Shown here piece by piece: positions 15,179 through 26,980 of a stretch of DNA of 34,657 nt. The DNA is taken from the NCBI GenBank assembly GCA_028821395.1, contig JAPPGP010000035.1:1-34657 (forward strand), in the 5' to 3' direction. The position numbers were made by a program, and so were the translations under genes. The number at the start of each line of letters is the position of its first letter. Position 1 is the first letter of the stretch. Source of the DNA: Defluviicoccus sp. (GTDB taxonomy: Bacteria; Pseudomonadota; Alphaproteobacteria; MPNO01). The notes beneath the pieces are model-generated. The model did not search any database and was not told the DNA's origin. It saw only the letters and a program-made list of their open reading frames with translations.

Positions 15179-15993
15179 GCCTGGTCTTCGCCGGCGCCTG
15201 CAGCCACGCCCCGGGCATCACCGGGCGCGCCGACCGGGTGGCGCCGGACAGGCTGGCCCGCCTGCATGCCGCCTTCGAACGGATGCGCCGTGCCATCGAG
15301 GTCGCCGAGCCGGACGCCCTGCTGGTGGTCGGCGCCGAGCACTTCGCCAACTTCTTCATGGACAACATGCCGGCCTATTGCATCGGCATGGCGGACGGCT
15401 ACGAGGGGCCGATCGAGGACCCGGACTGGCTCGCCATCCCGCGCACCGCGATCCCCGGCGACGCCGACCTGTCGCGCCGGCTGATCGCCGAGGTGCTGGA
15501 GGAGGTCGACGTCTCCTACGCCGAGGAATGGAAGTTCGACCACGGGATCATGGTGCCGCTGCATTTCCTCACGCCGGGCTACGACCTGGCCGTGGTGCCG
15601 GCGAACATCAACTGCCAGGGACCGCCGCTCACCCCGGTCCATCGCGCCTGGGCCTTCGGCCGGGCGCTGCGGCGCGCCTGCGACGCGGTGCCCGAGCGCA
15701 TCGCCATGATCGGCACGGGCGGGATCTCGCACTGGCCGGCGACGCCGGATTCGGGAAAGATCAACGAGGCGTGGGACCGCGCCTTCCTCGACCGCTTCGC
15801 GGCCAACGACCGGGACGCCCTGCTCGCCTACAGCGACACCGACACCTATCGCGAGGCCGGCCAGGGCGGGTTCGAGATCCGCACCTTCATCGCGGTGGCC
15901 GGCGCGGCCGACGGCGCAGCGGGCGAGATCTGGCATTACGATCCGATCCCCGACTTCGCGGTCGGCTGCACGGTCGCGGTGATGGCGACCTAG
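15175..15993 (+). CDS. LigB-type catalytic subunit of an extradiol ring-cleavage dioxygenase
   Basis: A 272-residue class III extradiol dioxygenase. The non-haem iron ligands expected from LigB are present: H11 (CSHAPGI), H56 (GAEHFANFF) and E234 (GGFEIRTF). H123 (FDHGIMVPL) and H186 (GGISHWPA, the acid-base His) are also present. It should cleave a catechol-type ring next to the hydroxyl pair, together with the LigA-type subunit encoded immediately upstream. Start ATG 15175 overlaps the LigA stop. The ring-opening partner enzymes (dehydrogenase, hydratase, aldolase) are not next to it. egtD follows after 44 bases. The substrate cannot be read from sequence. Confidence 0.92.
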   Translation: MSLVFAGACSHAPGITGRADRVAPDRLARLHAAFERMRRAIEVAEPDALLVVGAEHFANFFMDNMPAYCIGMADGYEGPIEDPDWLAIPRTAIPGDADLSRRLIAEVLEEVDVSYAEEWKFDHGIMVPLHFLTPGYDLAVVPANINCQGPPLTPVHRAWAFGRALRRACDAVPERIAMIGTGGISHWPATPDSGKINEAWDRAFLDRFAANDRDALLAYSDTDTYREAGQGGFEIRTFIAVAGAADGAAGEIWHYDPIPDFAVGCTVAVMAT

Positions 15994-15999
15994 CCCGGC

Positions 16000-16028
16000 T
16001 TGCGCCGCGAAAGGCCGCCGACTAGTTT
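16000..16028 (+). promoter_or_regulatory. Weak putative promoter in front of egtD
   Basis: TTGCGC (16000-16005) and TAGTTT (16023-16028) at 17-base spacing would start transcription near 16035, three bases before the egtD ATG. No ribosome-binding site is visible, so either a leaderless start or read-through from the LigB gene is possible. Each box matches only three consensus positions. Confidence 0.25.
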
Positions 16029-16037
16029 CCGGCCGCG

Positions 16038-17015
16038 ATGCACGAAATCCAGACGCGCGGACGGATCCGGTTCCGGGACGAGGGGCCGGAAACCGACGAC
16101 TTCAAGAGCGAGGTCATCGAGAACCTGTCCAGGGAACGGAAGACGCTCCCCTGCAAGTTCTTCTACGACAAGACGGGCTCGGCCCTGTTCGACCGAATCT
16201 GCGAGCTCGACGAGTACTACCCCACCCGGACCGAGATCGCGCTTCTCGAACGCCACGGCGGCGAGTTCGCCGCACTCAGTGGCCCGGCCTGCCACGTCAT
16301 CGAGTTCGGCAGCGGCTCCAGCGTCAAGGTCAGGCTGCTGCTCGACCGGCTGAAGGAACCCGCGACCTATACCGCGATCGACATCTCGAGGGACCACCTT
16401 ATCGACGCGACGAGCGCGCTCGCCGAGGCATTCCCCGAGCTCGACGTGGAGGCCGTCTGGGCGGACTACACCCAGCCCCTCGCGATGGATCGGGAGAACG
16501 GGAATGGCGGGCGCAGGCTGGGTTTCTTCCCCGGATCGACCATCGGCAACTTCTCGCCGGACGAGGCGCGCGGGTTTCTCGAACGCTCGGCCGAGACCAT
16601 CGGCCCCGGAGGATCGATGCTGATCGGCGTCGATCTCAAGAAGGACGAGGAGACCCTGGTCGCGGCCTATAACGACCGCGAGGGGGTGACCGCCGCCTTC
16701 AACGAGAACCTTCTGGTCCGAATCAACCGGGAGCTCGACGGCGATTTCGACCTGTCCGCATTCTCCCACGACGCGGTCTACAACCGCGAGCACGGGCGGA
16801 TCGAGATGCATCTGGTGAGCGAGCGGGACCAGACCGCCCGGGTCGGCGAACGGTGCTTCGATTTCAGGACCGGCGAGACGATCCATACGGAAAACTCCTA
16901 CAAGTACAGCATCGAGCAGTTCCAGGAGCTGTGCCGCGAGGCGCGCTACGAGCCGGTCCAGGCATGGACCGACCCGGACGGGATGTTCAGCCTCCACTAT
17001 CTGAACGTCGCCTGA
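16038..17015 (+). CDS. egtD: L-histidine N(alpha)-methyltransferase (EgtD)
   Basis: A 325-residue SAM-dependent methyltransferase of the EgtD family, which trimethylates histidine to hercynine, the first step of ergothioneine synthesis. The SAM-binding loop is EFGSGSSVK at residues 89-97, followed by YTAIDIS near 111-117. Residues expected to hold histidine are N171 (FPGSTIGNF), Y211 (AAYNDREGV), and E285 and S287 (TENSYKYS). Length and motifs are complete. The gene usually accompanies egtB (sulfoxide synthase), which is not in this window. It lies 44 bases after the LigB gene, perhaps in the same transcript or with its own weak promoter. Expected location is the cytoplasm. Confidence 0.93.
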   Translation: MHEIQTRGRIRFRDEGPETDDFKSEVIENLSRERKTLPCKFFYDKTGSALFDRICELDEYYPTRTEIALLERHGGEFAALSGPACHVIEFGSGSSVKVRLLLDRLKEPATYTAIDISRDHLIDATSALAEAFPELDVEAVWADYTQPLAMDRENGNGGRRLGFFPGSTIGNFSPDEARGFLERSAETIGPGGSMLIGVDLKKDEETLVAAYNDREGVTAAFNENLLVRINRELDGDFDLSAFSHDAVYNREHGRIEMHLVSERDQTARVGERCFDFRTGETIHTENSYKYSIEQFQELCREARYEPVQAWTDPDGMFSLHYLNVA

Positions 17016-17093
17016 CGCCCCGGCAGTCCCGGGCCGTCATATCGATCCGAGTCAGCCGGGATTCTCCGGTATTTTGCTCGGCGGGGATGGAAA

Positions 17094-17105
17094 TCGGGCG
17101 CCCGA
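17094..17105. repeat. 12-base perfect palindrome between egtD and the DUF502 gene
   Basis: TCGGGCGCCCGA is a perfect loop-free palindrome in the 195-base gap 17016-17210. Without a loop it cannot form a normal terminator hairpin, so it may be a protein-binding site or chance. I see no clear promoter in this gap, though it is more AT-rich than the flanking genes. Confidence 0.3.
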
Positions 17106-17210
17106 CATACGATTTAACGATCGGGCCGGCATGGCGAGGAACGAAGCGCCGAATTACATGTGGATTGTCGCGTTTCGGTAGCCCGGTGGCGGGATAGCGG
17201 AAAGGCGAGC

Positions 17211-18023
17211 ATGGACCAGAGCGAAAAGCCGAAGCCTGGCGAGGGCACCGGACGGCGCCGACGCCGCCGTGGGCGCCGCATGCGGCTGCGCATCATGCGG
17301 CACATCCGCGCCTATTTCTTCGCCGGGGTTCTGGTCACCGCCCCCATCGCGATCACCTTTTATCTCGCTTGGCTGATCGTCAACTGGATCGACGGCAAGA
17401 TCACGCCGCTGATCCCCGCCGCCTACAACCCGGAAACCTACCTGCCCTTCGGCATCCCCGGCCTCGGGCTGATCATCGCCTTCGTGCTGCTGACATTGAT
17501 CGGGGCGATGGCGGCGGGTGCGATCGGGCGAATCTGGATCAGGACGAGCGAGAATCTGCTCGCCCGCATGCCGGTCATTCGCAGCGTCTACAGCGCCACC
17601 AAGCAGATCTTCGAGACCGTGCTGCGCCAGCAATCGAACGCGTTCCGCCAGGTGGTGCTGTTCGAGTATCCCAGGCGCGGGAGCTGGGCGCTCGGTTTCA
17701 TCACCGGCAAGACTCTGGGCGAGGTGCAGAACCAGACCGCGGACGAGGTGGTCAACGTGTTCCTGCCAACCACGCCCAACCCGACCTCGGGCTATCTCCT
17801 GTTCATACCGCGCAAGGAGCTGGTCGTGCTCAGCATGACCGTGGAGGAAGGGATCAAGATGGTCGTCTCGGGCGGCATCGTGACGCCGGAGGACCGCCGC
17901 GGCGAGGACGAGCGGGAGGTCAAGCGGGTCGCGCCCGCCGCGCGCGATCGCCCCACCATCCCCTACGACGAAAACGAGGGGACGGCGGAGATCGAGGATC
18001 TGCGCAGGCGCGGATCATCCTGA
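17211..18023 (+). CDS. DUF502 family membrane protein
   Basis: A 270-residue inner-membrane protein of the DUF502 family. After a short acidic start comes an Arg-rich run at residues 15-29, then two hydrophobic segments at about 34-59 and 84-106. A soluble part with RIWIRTSENLLARMPVIRSVY near 107-127, FEYPRRGSWALGFIT near 150-164, and a charged C-terminal tail follows. ATG 17211 is used; an in-frame upstream start at 17160 lacks support. It converges on recG with a 9-base overlap. DUF502 genes are regularly found beside recG and mfd in alphaproteobacteria. No function is established; a role in envelope or transport is only a guess. Confidence 0.88.
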   Translation: MDQSEKPKPGEGTGRRRRRRGRRMRLRIMRHIRAYFFAGVLVTAPIAITFYLAWLIVNWIDGKITPLIPAAYNPETYLPFGIPGLGLIIAFVLLTLIGAMAAGAIGRIWIRTSENLLARMPVIRSVYSATKQIFETVLRQQSNAFRQVVLFEYPRRGSWALGFITGKTLGEVQNQTADEVVNVFLPTTPNPTSGYLLFIPRKELVVLSMTVEEGIKMVVSGGIVTPEDRRGEDEREVKRVAPAARDRPTIPYDENEGTAEIEDLRRRGSS

Positions 18024-20096
18024 GCGCGCCGTCCTGACCACGGCGTCCCTCTCGAACAGGTAAAGGAGGGTTCTCAGCGCCGCGCCGCGCGGCGTCGCGA
18101 GATCGGCGTCGCGTTCGACGATCAGCCGCGCATCGTCGCGCGCGACCTCGATCAGCCCGGCATGGAGGGCGAGATCGGCCAGCCGGAACTCGGGCAGCCC
18201 GGACTGGCGGGTGCCCAGCAGCTCCCCCGAGCCGCGCAGGCGCAGATCCTCCTCGGCGATCAGGAAGCCGTCATCGGTCTCGCGCATCACGTTGAGCCGC
18301 GCCCGCGCGGTTTCGGTCAGCGGGCCGCCATAGAGCAGCAGGCAGAACGAGGCGCGCTCGCCGCGCCCGACGCGCCCGCGAAGCTGGTGAAGCTGGGCGA
18401 GCCCGAAACGCTCGGCATGCTCCACCACCACGACCGAGGCTTCCGCAACGTCGACCCCGACCTCGATCACCGTGGTCGCCACCAGGATATCGATCTCGCC
18501 GTCCGCGAATCGGGCCATCGCGGCGTCCTTGTCCGCCCCCTTCATGCGCCCGTGCAGCAGCCCGACCCGGTCGCCGAATAGCGTCTCCAGCGCGGCATGC
18601 CGCTCGGTCGCCGCCGCCAGGTCGAGGGTCTCCGACTCCTCGACCACGGGACACACCCAGTAGATGCGCGCGCCGCCGTCGATCGCCCGCCTTAGCCGTC
18701 CGATCACCTCGCTCAACCGGTCGACCGGCAGGACCCTGGTGTCGACCGGGTGCCGTCCGGGCGGCTTCTCGTGCAGCCGGGAGACGTCGATGTCGCCATA
18801 GGCAGTCATCGTCAGGGTGCGCGGGATCGGCGTCGCCGTCATCACCAGCATGTCCACCGCGCGCCCCTTTTCGGCAAGCGCGACGCGCTGGTCGACGCCG
18901 AAACGGTGCTGCTCGTCGATCACCGCCAGCGCGAGGTCGGCGAAGGCCACCGCGTTCTGTTGCAGCGCGTGGGTGCCGATGGCGAGCGCCGTCGCGCCAC
19001 CCGCCAGGCCGGCGAGAATGCGGCCCCGGTTGCCGCCGCGCTCCCGCCCGGTCAGCAGCGACATCGGGACATCGATCGCGCGGGCGAGCGGCTCGATAGT
19101 CGCAAAATGCTGCCGCGCGAGGACTTCGGTGGGCGCCATAAGCGCGGCCTGCGCGCCGGTCTCGACCGCCGCCAGCATGGCGAGGAAGGCAACCACGGTC
19201 TTGCCGCTGCCGACATCGCCCTGGAGCAGCCGGATCATGCATTCGGGCGCGGCCATGTCGGCGGCGATCTCGGCGACCGCCGCTTCCTGCGCAGCGGTCA
19301 GCGCGAAGCCGAGAGTCTCCCGCGCGCGCCGCCGCAGAACCCCATCGCCGGCGATCCGCCGGCCGGGGCGCGCGCGCCGGCGGCGGCGTACCAGGGCAAG
19401 CGCGAGCTGGTTGGCGAGCAGCTCGTCATAGGCGAGGCGCTCGCGCGCCGGGTGGTAGGGGTCGAGCGAGGCCTGGTCTTGCGGCGCATGCGCCAGCCGC
19501 ACCGCCTCGCGCCAGCCGGGCCAGGACTTTCGCGCCATCCAGGCCGAGTCGTTCCATTCCGGCAGCTCGGGAGCGCGCCCCACCGCCTCGGCAACCATTC
19601 GCGCCAGCGGCTTGGCCGTCAGCCCGGCGGTCAGCGGATAGACCGGCTCGACCCGCTTGAAGGCGTCGAGCTCGCCGGGGCGGCCGATATGGTCGGGATG
19701 GGTCATCTGGAGCCGGTCCCGCCAGCGCTCGACCCGGCCGCTCACCACGCGTCTTTCGCCCACCGGAAGGACGGTTTCCAGGTACTCGCGCCTCGCGTTA
19801 AAGAACACCAGGTCGAGCGCCCCGGTCCCGTCATGGCACACCACGCGGTAGGGCACCCGCCGGCTGGAGGGGAGCACGTGACGGTCGATCTCGACCGCGA
19901 CGGTGACGATCGCCTTGTCCGGCGCGTTGGCGATTTGCGGAGAGAATCGCCGGTCGATCACCCCGTTCGGCAGGTGCCACAGCAGATCGACGAGCCGCGG
20001 CCCTGCCAGCCGCTCGATCGCCTTGCCGATGCGCGGCCCGACGCCGGGCAGCGACCGGGTCTCGGCGAACAGGGGAAACAGGATTTCCGGACGCAT
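18015..20096 (-). CDS. recG: ATP-dependent DNA helicase RecG
   Basis: A 693-residue branch-migrating helicase that regresses stalled replication forks. The N-terminal wedge/OB region includes LPGVGPRIGKAIERL near 16-30 and the VSGRVERWRDRLQMTHPD strand near 118-135. Helicase motif I is GDVGSGKT at 293-300. Motif II is DEQH at 394-397, the RecG form. Motif III is TATPIPRT at 420-427. Motif VI, the QLRGRVGRGER segment, follows further down. Length is standard. The start is ATG 20096; no strong ribosome-binding site is visible. It diverges from sdhE across 132 bases. The 3' end overlaps the DUF502 gene by 9 bases, tail to tail. Confidence 0.97.
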   Translation of the reverse strand: MRPEILFPLFAETRSLPGVGPRIGKAIERLAGPRLVDLLWHLPNGVIDRRFSPQIANAPDKAIVTVAVEIDRHVLPSSRRVPYRVVCHDGTGALDLVFFNARREYLETVLPVGERRVVSGRVERWRDRLQMTHPDHIGRPGELDAFKRVEPVYPLTAGLTAKPLARMVAEAVGRAPELPEWNDSAWMARKSWPGWREAVRLAHAPQDQASLDPYHPARERLAYDELLANQLALALVRRRRRARPGRRIAGDGVLRRRARETLGFALTAAQEAAVAEIAADMAAPECMIRLLQGDVGSGKTVVAFLAMLAAVETGAQAALMAPTEVLARQHFATIEPLARAIDVPMSLLTGRERGGNRGRILAGLAGGATALAIGTHALQQNAVAFADLALAVIDEQHRFGVDQRVALAEKGRAVDMLVMTATPIPRTLTMTAYGDIDVSRLHEKPPGRHPVDTRVLPVDRLSEVIGRLRRAIDGGARIYWVCPVVEESETLDLAAATERHAALETLFGDRVGLLHGRMKGADKDAAMARFADGEIDILVATTVIEVGVDVAEASVVVVEHAERFGLAQLHQLRGRVGRGERASFCLLLYGGPLTETARARLNVMRETDDGFLIAEEDLRLRGSGELLGTRQSGLPEFRLADLALHAGLIEVARDDARLIVERDADLATPRGAALRTLLYLFERDAVVRTARSG

Positions 20097-20228
20097 CGGC
20101 CGAACCCGGTTCTGTGGCAGGCGCCATCGGACAGCGCCCGCGCGGTGCCGTCAAGCGAACCCGGCCCGGCTCCCTTGCCCCGGCGGCGGGGCTGTGCGAG
20201 AGGTCTCCCGCCAGAGGGAGCCCTCGAA

Positions 20229-20488
20229 TTGCCGCAAGACCTCGACGCCCGGCGCAAGCGCATCCTGTTCCGCAGCCTGCGCCGGGGCACCAAGGAGAGC
20301 GACCTGGTGATCGGCGGGTTCGCCGAATCGGTTCTCCCGCGCCTCGACGCGGCGCAGCTCGATGCGCTGGAAGCGCTGCTGGAACGGCCGGACCCGGAGC
20401 TGCTGGGCTGGGTGATCGGGCTGCGCCCCGTCCCCGCCGAATTCGACACCGACGTGATGACCATGCTCAAGGCCTACAAGGGCGCGCT

Positions 20489-20492
<4 letters not shown>
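20229..20492 (+). CDS. sdhE: Succinate dehydrogenase flavinylation factor SdhE (Sdh5 / DUF339 family)
   Basis: An 87-residue protein of the SdhE/YgfY family, which promotes covalent attachment of FAD to the SdhA subunit of succinate dehydrogenase. It reads DLDARRKRILFRSLRRGTKE near residues 4-23 and contains the conserved RGxxE motif (R19-E23). The helix LDALEALLERPDPELLGWV is typical. No ATG exists in a suitable place. TTG 20229, eight bases after AGGGAG (20215-20220), gives the family's normal N-terminus. The stop overlaps the GTG of mfd (GTGA). Its position between recG and mfd is the alphaproteobacterial arrangement I know. Confidence 0.9.
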
Positions 20493-24003
<3,511 letters not shown>

Positions 24004-24007
<4 letters not shown>

Positions 24008-24459
24008 CCGGGGATCTCTTCTTCGAGGATTTTCATGTCGGCCAGGTGATCGAGAGCGCTCGGAAGACGCTGTCCGAGGCCGAGATCATCGCCTTCGCCA
24101 GGGACTACTCCAACCTCCCCTACCACACCGACCCCGCGGCGGCGGCGAGATCCATGTTCGGCGGCATTGTCGCGCCGGGCTACCAGACCGCCGCTCTGAC
24201 CTTCGGACTGTTCGTCGACACGGGGACGTTCCGGACTTGCGGCATGGGCTCGCCCGGTATCGACCGGCTGCGCTGGCTCAAGCCGGTGCGGGCCGGCGAC
24301 ACGCTGCAGGTTCTCGCCGAAATCATCGAGGTTTCGCCGGCGCGGCAAGCGGGCGGACGCGACGCGGTCCGCATCGCCTACGAGACCCGCAACCAGCACG
24401 GCGAGGCTGTCATGACCCTCACCAGCCTCCACTTCGTCCGCCGCCGCCCGGCCGAGTGA
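24004..24459 (+). CDS. MaoC-family hot-dog dehydratase-like protein
   Basis: A 151-residue single hot-dog-fold protein of the MaoC family, usually (R)-specific enoyl-CoA hydratases. It begins FEDFHVGQVIESARKTLSEAE and has FARDYSNLPYHTDPAAA at residues 31-47. H41 is the likely catalytic His. The usual hydratase motif has Asp five residues before this His; here that position is S36, while D34 is close by. The remaining pattern (GGIVAPGYQTAALTF near 53-67, LKPVRAGDTLQ near 92-102) is typical. GTG 24004 overlaps the mfd stop as GTGA, an odd pairing of a metabolic gene with a repair gene. It may be a hydratase or a binding-only member. Confidence 0.85.
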
Positions 24460-24485
24460 AGGCACCGGTCCCTCAGGAGATTCGC

Positions 24486-25457
24486 ATGTCCGATCCGACC
24501 CCCGTCCGCCTCGCCGCCGGCTCCGGCGAAACCTTCGGCGTCGACGACCTGTCCTGCGCGGCGGCGACCGATCTCGGGCTGTGGCGCGACGAGGGGCTGG
24601 AGCCCACCTGGCTTCCGGTCCATGGCGGGGTGCGGGCGATCGAGGCGCTGATGGACGGAAGGGTAGACGTCGCCTATGGCGGGCTCGGTCCGGCACTGGC
24701 CGCCCGCGCCGGCGGCGCACCGGTGCGCATCGTCGTCTCGATGGCCCGCGCGCTGGCGCAGAACCTTGTGGTCCAGAAACGGATCGCGGAGCCGGAGCAG
24801 CTGCGCGGCTGTTCCTGGGCGCTCGACGGGTTCGGCGCGCTCAGCCACCACATGGCCCGGCTCACCGTGCGCGCGCTCGGCATCGCCGAGGAGAAGATCG
24901 AGTGGCGCGCGCTCGGCCCGCCGCCGGAACGCATCGAGGCGCTGCTCGCGGGCTCGATCGACGTCTCGCTGATCCGGGTCGAGGAGGCGCTGTCGCTGAG
25001 CGAGAAGCATGGCGACAGGCTCCACACGCTGCTGGGTTTCGCCGAGCTCAAGCGGCTCGTCCCGGTGCAGCCGCACGGCGTGCTCTCCACCACCGAGGCG
25101 TTCGAGGCGGAAGCGCCAGAGACCCTCGTCCGCATCGTGCGCGGCATGATCCGGGCCTCGCGCGCGCTGCACGCGGACGAGGCCGCGTTCGAACGGGTGT
25201 TCCGCGGCAACGCCATTGTTGAGCTGCCGGGCGACGAGATCGCCGCGATCTGGCGCCAGGAACGCGACAACGGGGGGTTCGCGGTCAACGGCGAGATGTC
25301 GGCCGTTCACTGGGACGCGGAGTTCGCCGATTTCCGCGCGCTGAACCCGACCCTGCGCGAGGTCGGCCAGGACGAGATTCTCGCCCGCGGCTTCGTGCGC
25401 GACGCGCTCGCGGCGCTCCCGCCCTTCCCGTCGGACTTCGACCCCCCGGAAGGGTGA
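24486..25457 (+). CDS. Second NMT1/THI5-like substrate-binding-fold protein without signal peptide
   Basis: A 323-residue protein of the periplasmic-binding-protein type 2 fold. The pattern ATDLGLWRDEGLEPTWLPVHGG near residues 28-49 and the DVAYGGLGPALAARAGGAPVRIV stretch near 62-84 are the usual lobe-1 features of NMT1/SsuA-type proteins. ATG 24486 has an excellent AGGAG six bases upstream. There is no signal peptide and no transporter gene nearby. It lies 26 bases after the MaoC-type gene on the same strand and converges with the acyl-CoA ligase gene 10 bases away. It is similar in kind to the protein at 2270-3142, though not close in sequence by eye. A cytoplasmic enzyme on this fold is as likely as a binding protein. 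Confidence 0.78.
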   Translation: MSDPTPVRLAAGSGETFGVDDLSCAAATDLGLWRDEGLEPTWLPVHGGVRAIEALMDGRVDVAYGGLGPALAARAGGAPVRIVVSMARALAQNLVVQKRIAEPEQLRGCSWALDGFGALSHHMARLTVRALGIAEEKIEWRALGPPPERIEALLAGSIDVSLIRVEEALSLSEKHGDRLHTLLGFAELKRLVPVQPHGVLSTTEAFEAEAPETLVRIVRGMIRASRALHADEAAFERVFRGNAIVELPGDEIAAIWRQERDNGGFAVNGEMSAVHWDAEFADFRALNPTLREVGQDEILARGFVRDALAALPPFPSDFDPPEG

Positions 25458-25467
25458 GGAACGGCCC

Positions 25468-26976
25468 CTACCCGCCCGCCACCTCGCGCCGGAGCACCTT
25501 GCCGACCGCGCTTTTCGGCAGCGCGTCCGCCAGCTCGATCACATGCGGCACCTTGTAGCGCGCGATGCGGGCGCGCAGATCCTCGCGCAGCGCGTCGGCG
25601 AGGCCGGGATCGGCGTGGCCGTGGCGGGCGACCACTACGGCGCGGATGCGGTTGCCGATCTCGGGATCGGGCAGCGGCACCACGCAGGCCTCGGCCACCG
25701 CCGGATGTCCTCGCAGCGCGTTCTCGATCTCGTAGGGCGAGATGAAGATGCCGCGGCTCTTGAAGCAGTCGTCCTCGCGCCCGGCGATCCAGTAATAGCC
25801 GTCCGCGTCGCGCCAGGCGAGGTCGCCGGTGTGGTACCAGCCGTCATGCATCGCCCGGGCGGTCATCGCCTTGTCGCGGTGATAGCCGAGGAAGAAGCCG
25901 GGGCTGTCGGCGCCGATCAGGAAGCGGCCGATCTCGCCCGGCGGCAGCTCGCGGTAGTCCTCGTCCATCACCGCGACGCGCGTCCCCTGGATCGGCTTGC
26001 CGATCGACCCCGGCCTGATCGGAACTCCTGGTCCCTGCCCCAGCACCATCTGCATCTCTGAGACGCCGTAATGCTCCCAGATGTCGCAGCCGACGCGGCG
26101 CCTGAATTCCTGCCAGGTCGCGGCCTCCAGCGCTTCGCCGGTGGCGCTGCAGCCGCGCAGCGACGAGAGGTCGAAGCGGTCCTCGATCCCCTCGATCGCG
26201 AGGATGCGGCGATAGACCGTCGCCACCGAATACAGCAGGGTGACGCCGAAGCGCTCGACCGCCGCCAGCACGCGTTCGGGCCGGGCCGGACCCTCGAGGA
26301 TCGCCCCGGTCACGCCGTTCATCAGCGGGAAGACCAGGTTGTGGCCGAGCGCGCTGATGAAGCTCCATTCGCCGGTCGCGAGCGCCACGTCGCCCGGCTC
26401 GGGCGGGATGCGGCGGCAATTGGCCGCGCCGAGCGCCGCGGCCCAGCGATGGGCGTGCACGATCCCCTTGGGCCGGCCGGTGGTGCCCGAGGTGTAGACC
26501 ATGAAGGCGGGCTCGTCGGCGGCGGTATCGGCGGGCGGAACCGGATCGCCCGCTTCGTCGTCGAGGCCGATGGCGCCGTCATGCGTCCCGCGCCAGAGGA
26601 GGACGCGGATGCGGTCCTTGCGGGCCAGCACGGGCTCGGCGATGTCCGCCAGCGTCACCGCCGCCCCGGCGCCGCTGTGGTCGAGCACATAGCCCACCTC
26701 GTCCGGCCCGAGCAGCGAGTTGACCGTCACCGGGACGGCGCCGATGCGCGCGAGCGCGAGAAAGCTCACGGCGAACTCGACGCAGTTGGGCATCCTGAGC
26801 AGCACCTTCGAGCCGCGCCCGATTCCGGCGGCGGAGAAGGTTCCGGCGAGGCGGCCCACCCGGTCGCGCAGCTCGGCATGGGTGAGCGCCCCGCCGTCCC
26901 AGACCAGCGCGGTGCGGCCGCCCTCGGTCGGGCGGCCGAGGGCCTCGGCGGCGAGGTTGACGCGTTCCGGGATCAC
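25468..26976 (-). CDS. AMP-forming acyl-CoA ligase (benzoate-CoA-ligase-like)
   Basis: A 502-residue adenylate-forming enzyme that activates a carboxylic acid as acyl-AMP and transfers it to CoA. The phosphate loop is YTSGTTGRPKG at 161-171. The adenine-site motif WEHYGVSEMQ is near 315-324, the WYHTGDLAW hinge region near 392-400, and the catalytic Lys is K493 in SAVGKVLRRE. FKSRGIFISPYEIEN near 418-432 resembles benzoate- and related aryl-CoA ligases. The start is GTG 26976. It lies 4 bases after the stop of the crotonase-family gene on the same strand, so the two form an operon. Length is slightly short for the class. The acid substrate, aromatic or alkyl, is not decidable. Confidence 0.9.
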   Translation of the reverse strand: MIPERVNLAAEALGRPTEGGRTALVWDGGALTHAELRDRVGRLAGTFSAAGIGRGSKVLLRMPNCVEFAVSFLALARIGAVPVTVNSLLGPDEVGYVLDHSGAGAAVTLADIAEPVLARKDRIRVLLWRGTHDGAIGLDDEAGDPVPPADTAADEPAFMVYTSGTTGRPKGIVHAHRWAAALGAANCRRIPPEPGDVALATGEWSFISALGHNLVFPLMNGVTGAILEGPARPERVLAAVERFGVTLLYSVATVYRRILAIEGIEDRFDLSSLRGCSATGEALEAATWQEFRRRVGCDIWEHYGVSEMQMVLGQGPGVPIRPGSIGKPIQGTRVAVMDEDYRELPPGEIGRFLIGADSPGFFLGYHRDKAMTARAMHDGWYHTGDLAWRDADGYYWIAGREDDCFKSRGIFISPYEIENALRGHPAVAEACVVPLPDPEIGNRIRAVVVARHGHADPGLADALREDLRARIARYKVPHVIELADALPKSAVGKVLRREVAGG

Positions 26977-26980
26977 GCCC

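Noticed and set aside
16038-17015. Possibility that egtD is a DUF2260-type methyltransferase fused to another domain
   Set aside because: Length is that of a single EgtD domain and all substrate residues are in place.
20101-20164. 9-base direct repeat CGAACCCGG (20101-20109, 20156-20164) between recG and sdhE
   Set aside because: GC-rich short repeat with no symmetry or clear relation to a promoter; likely chance.
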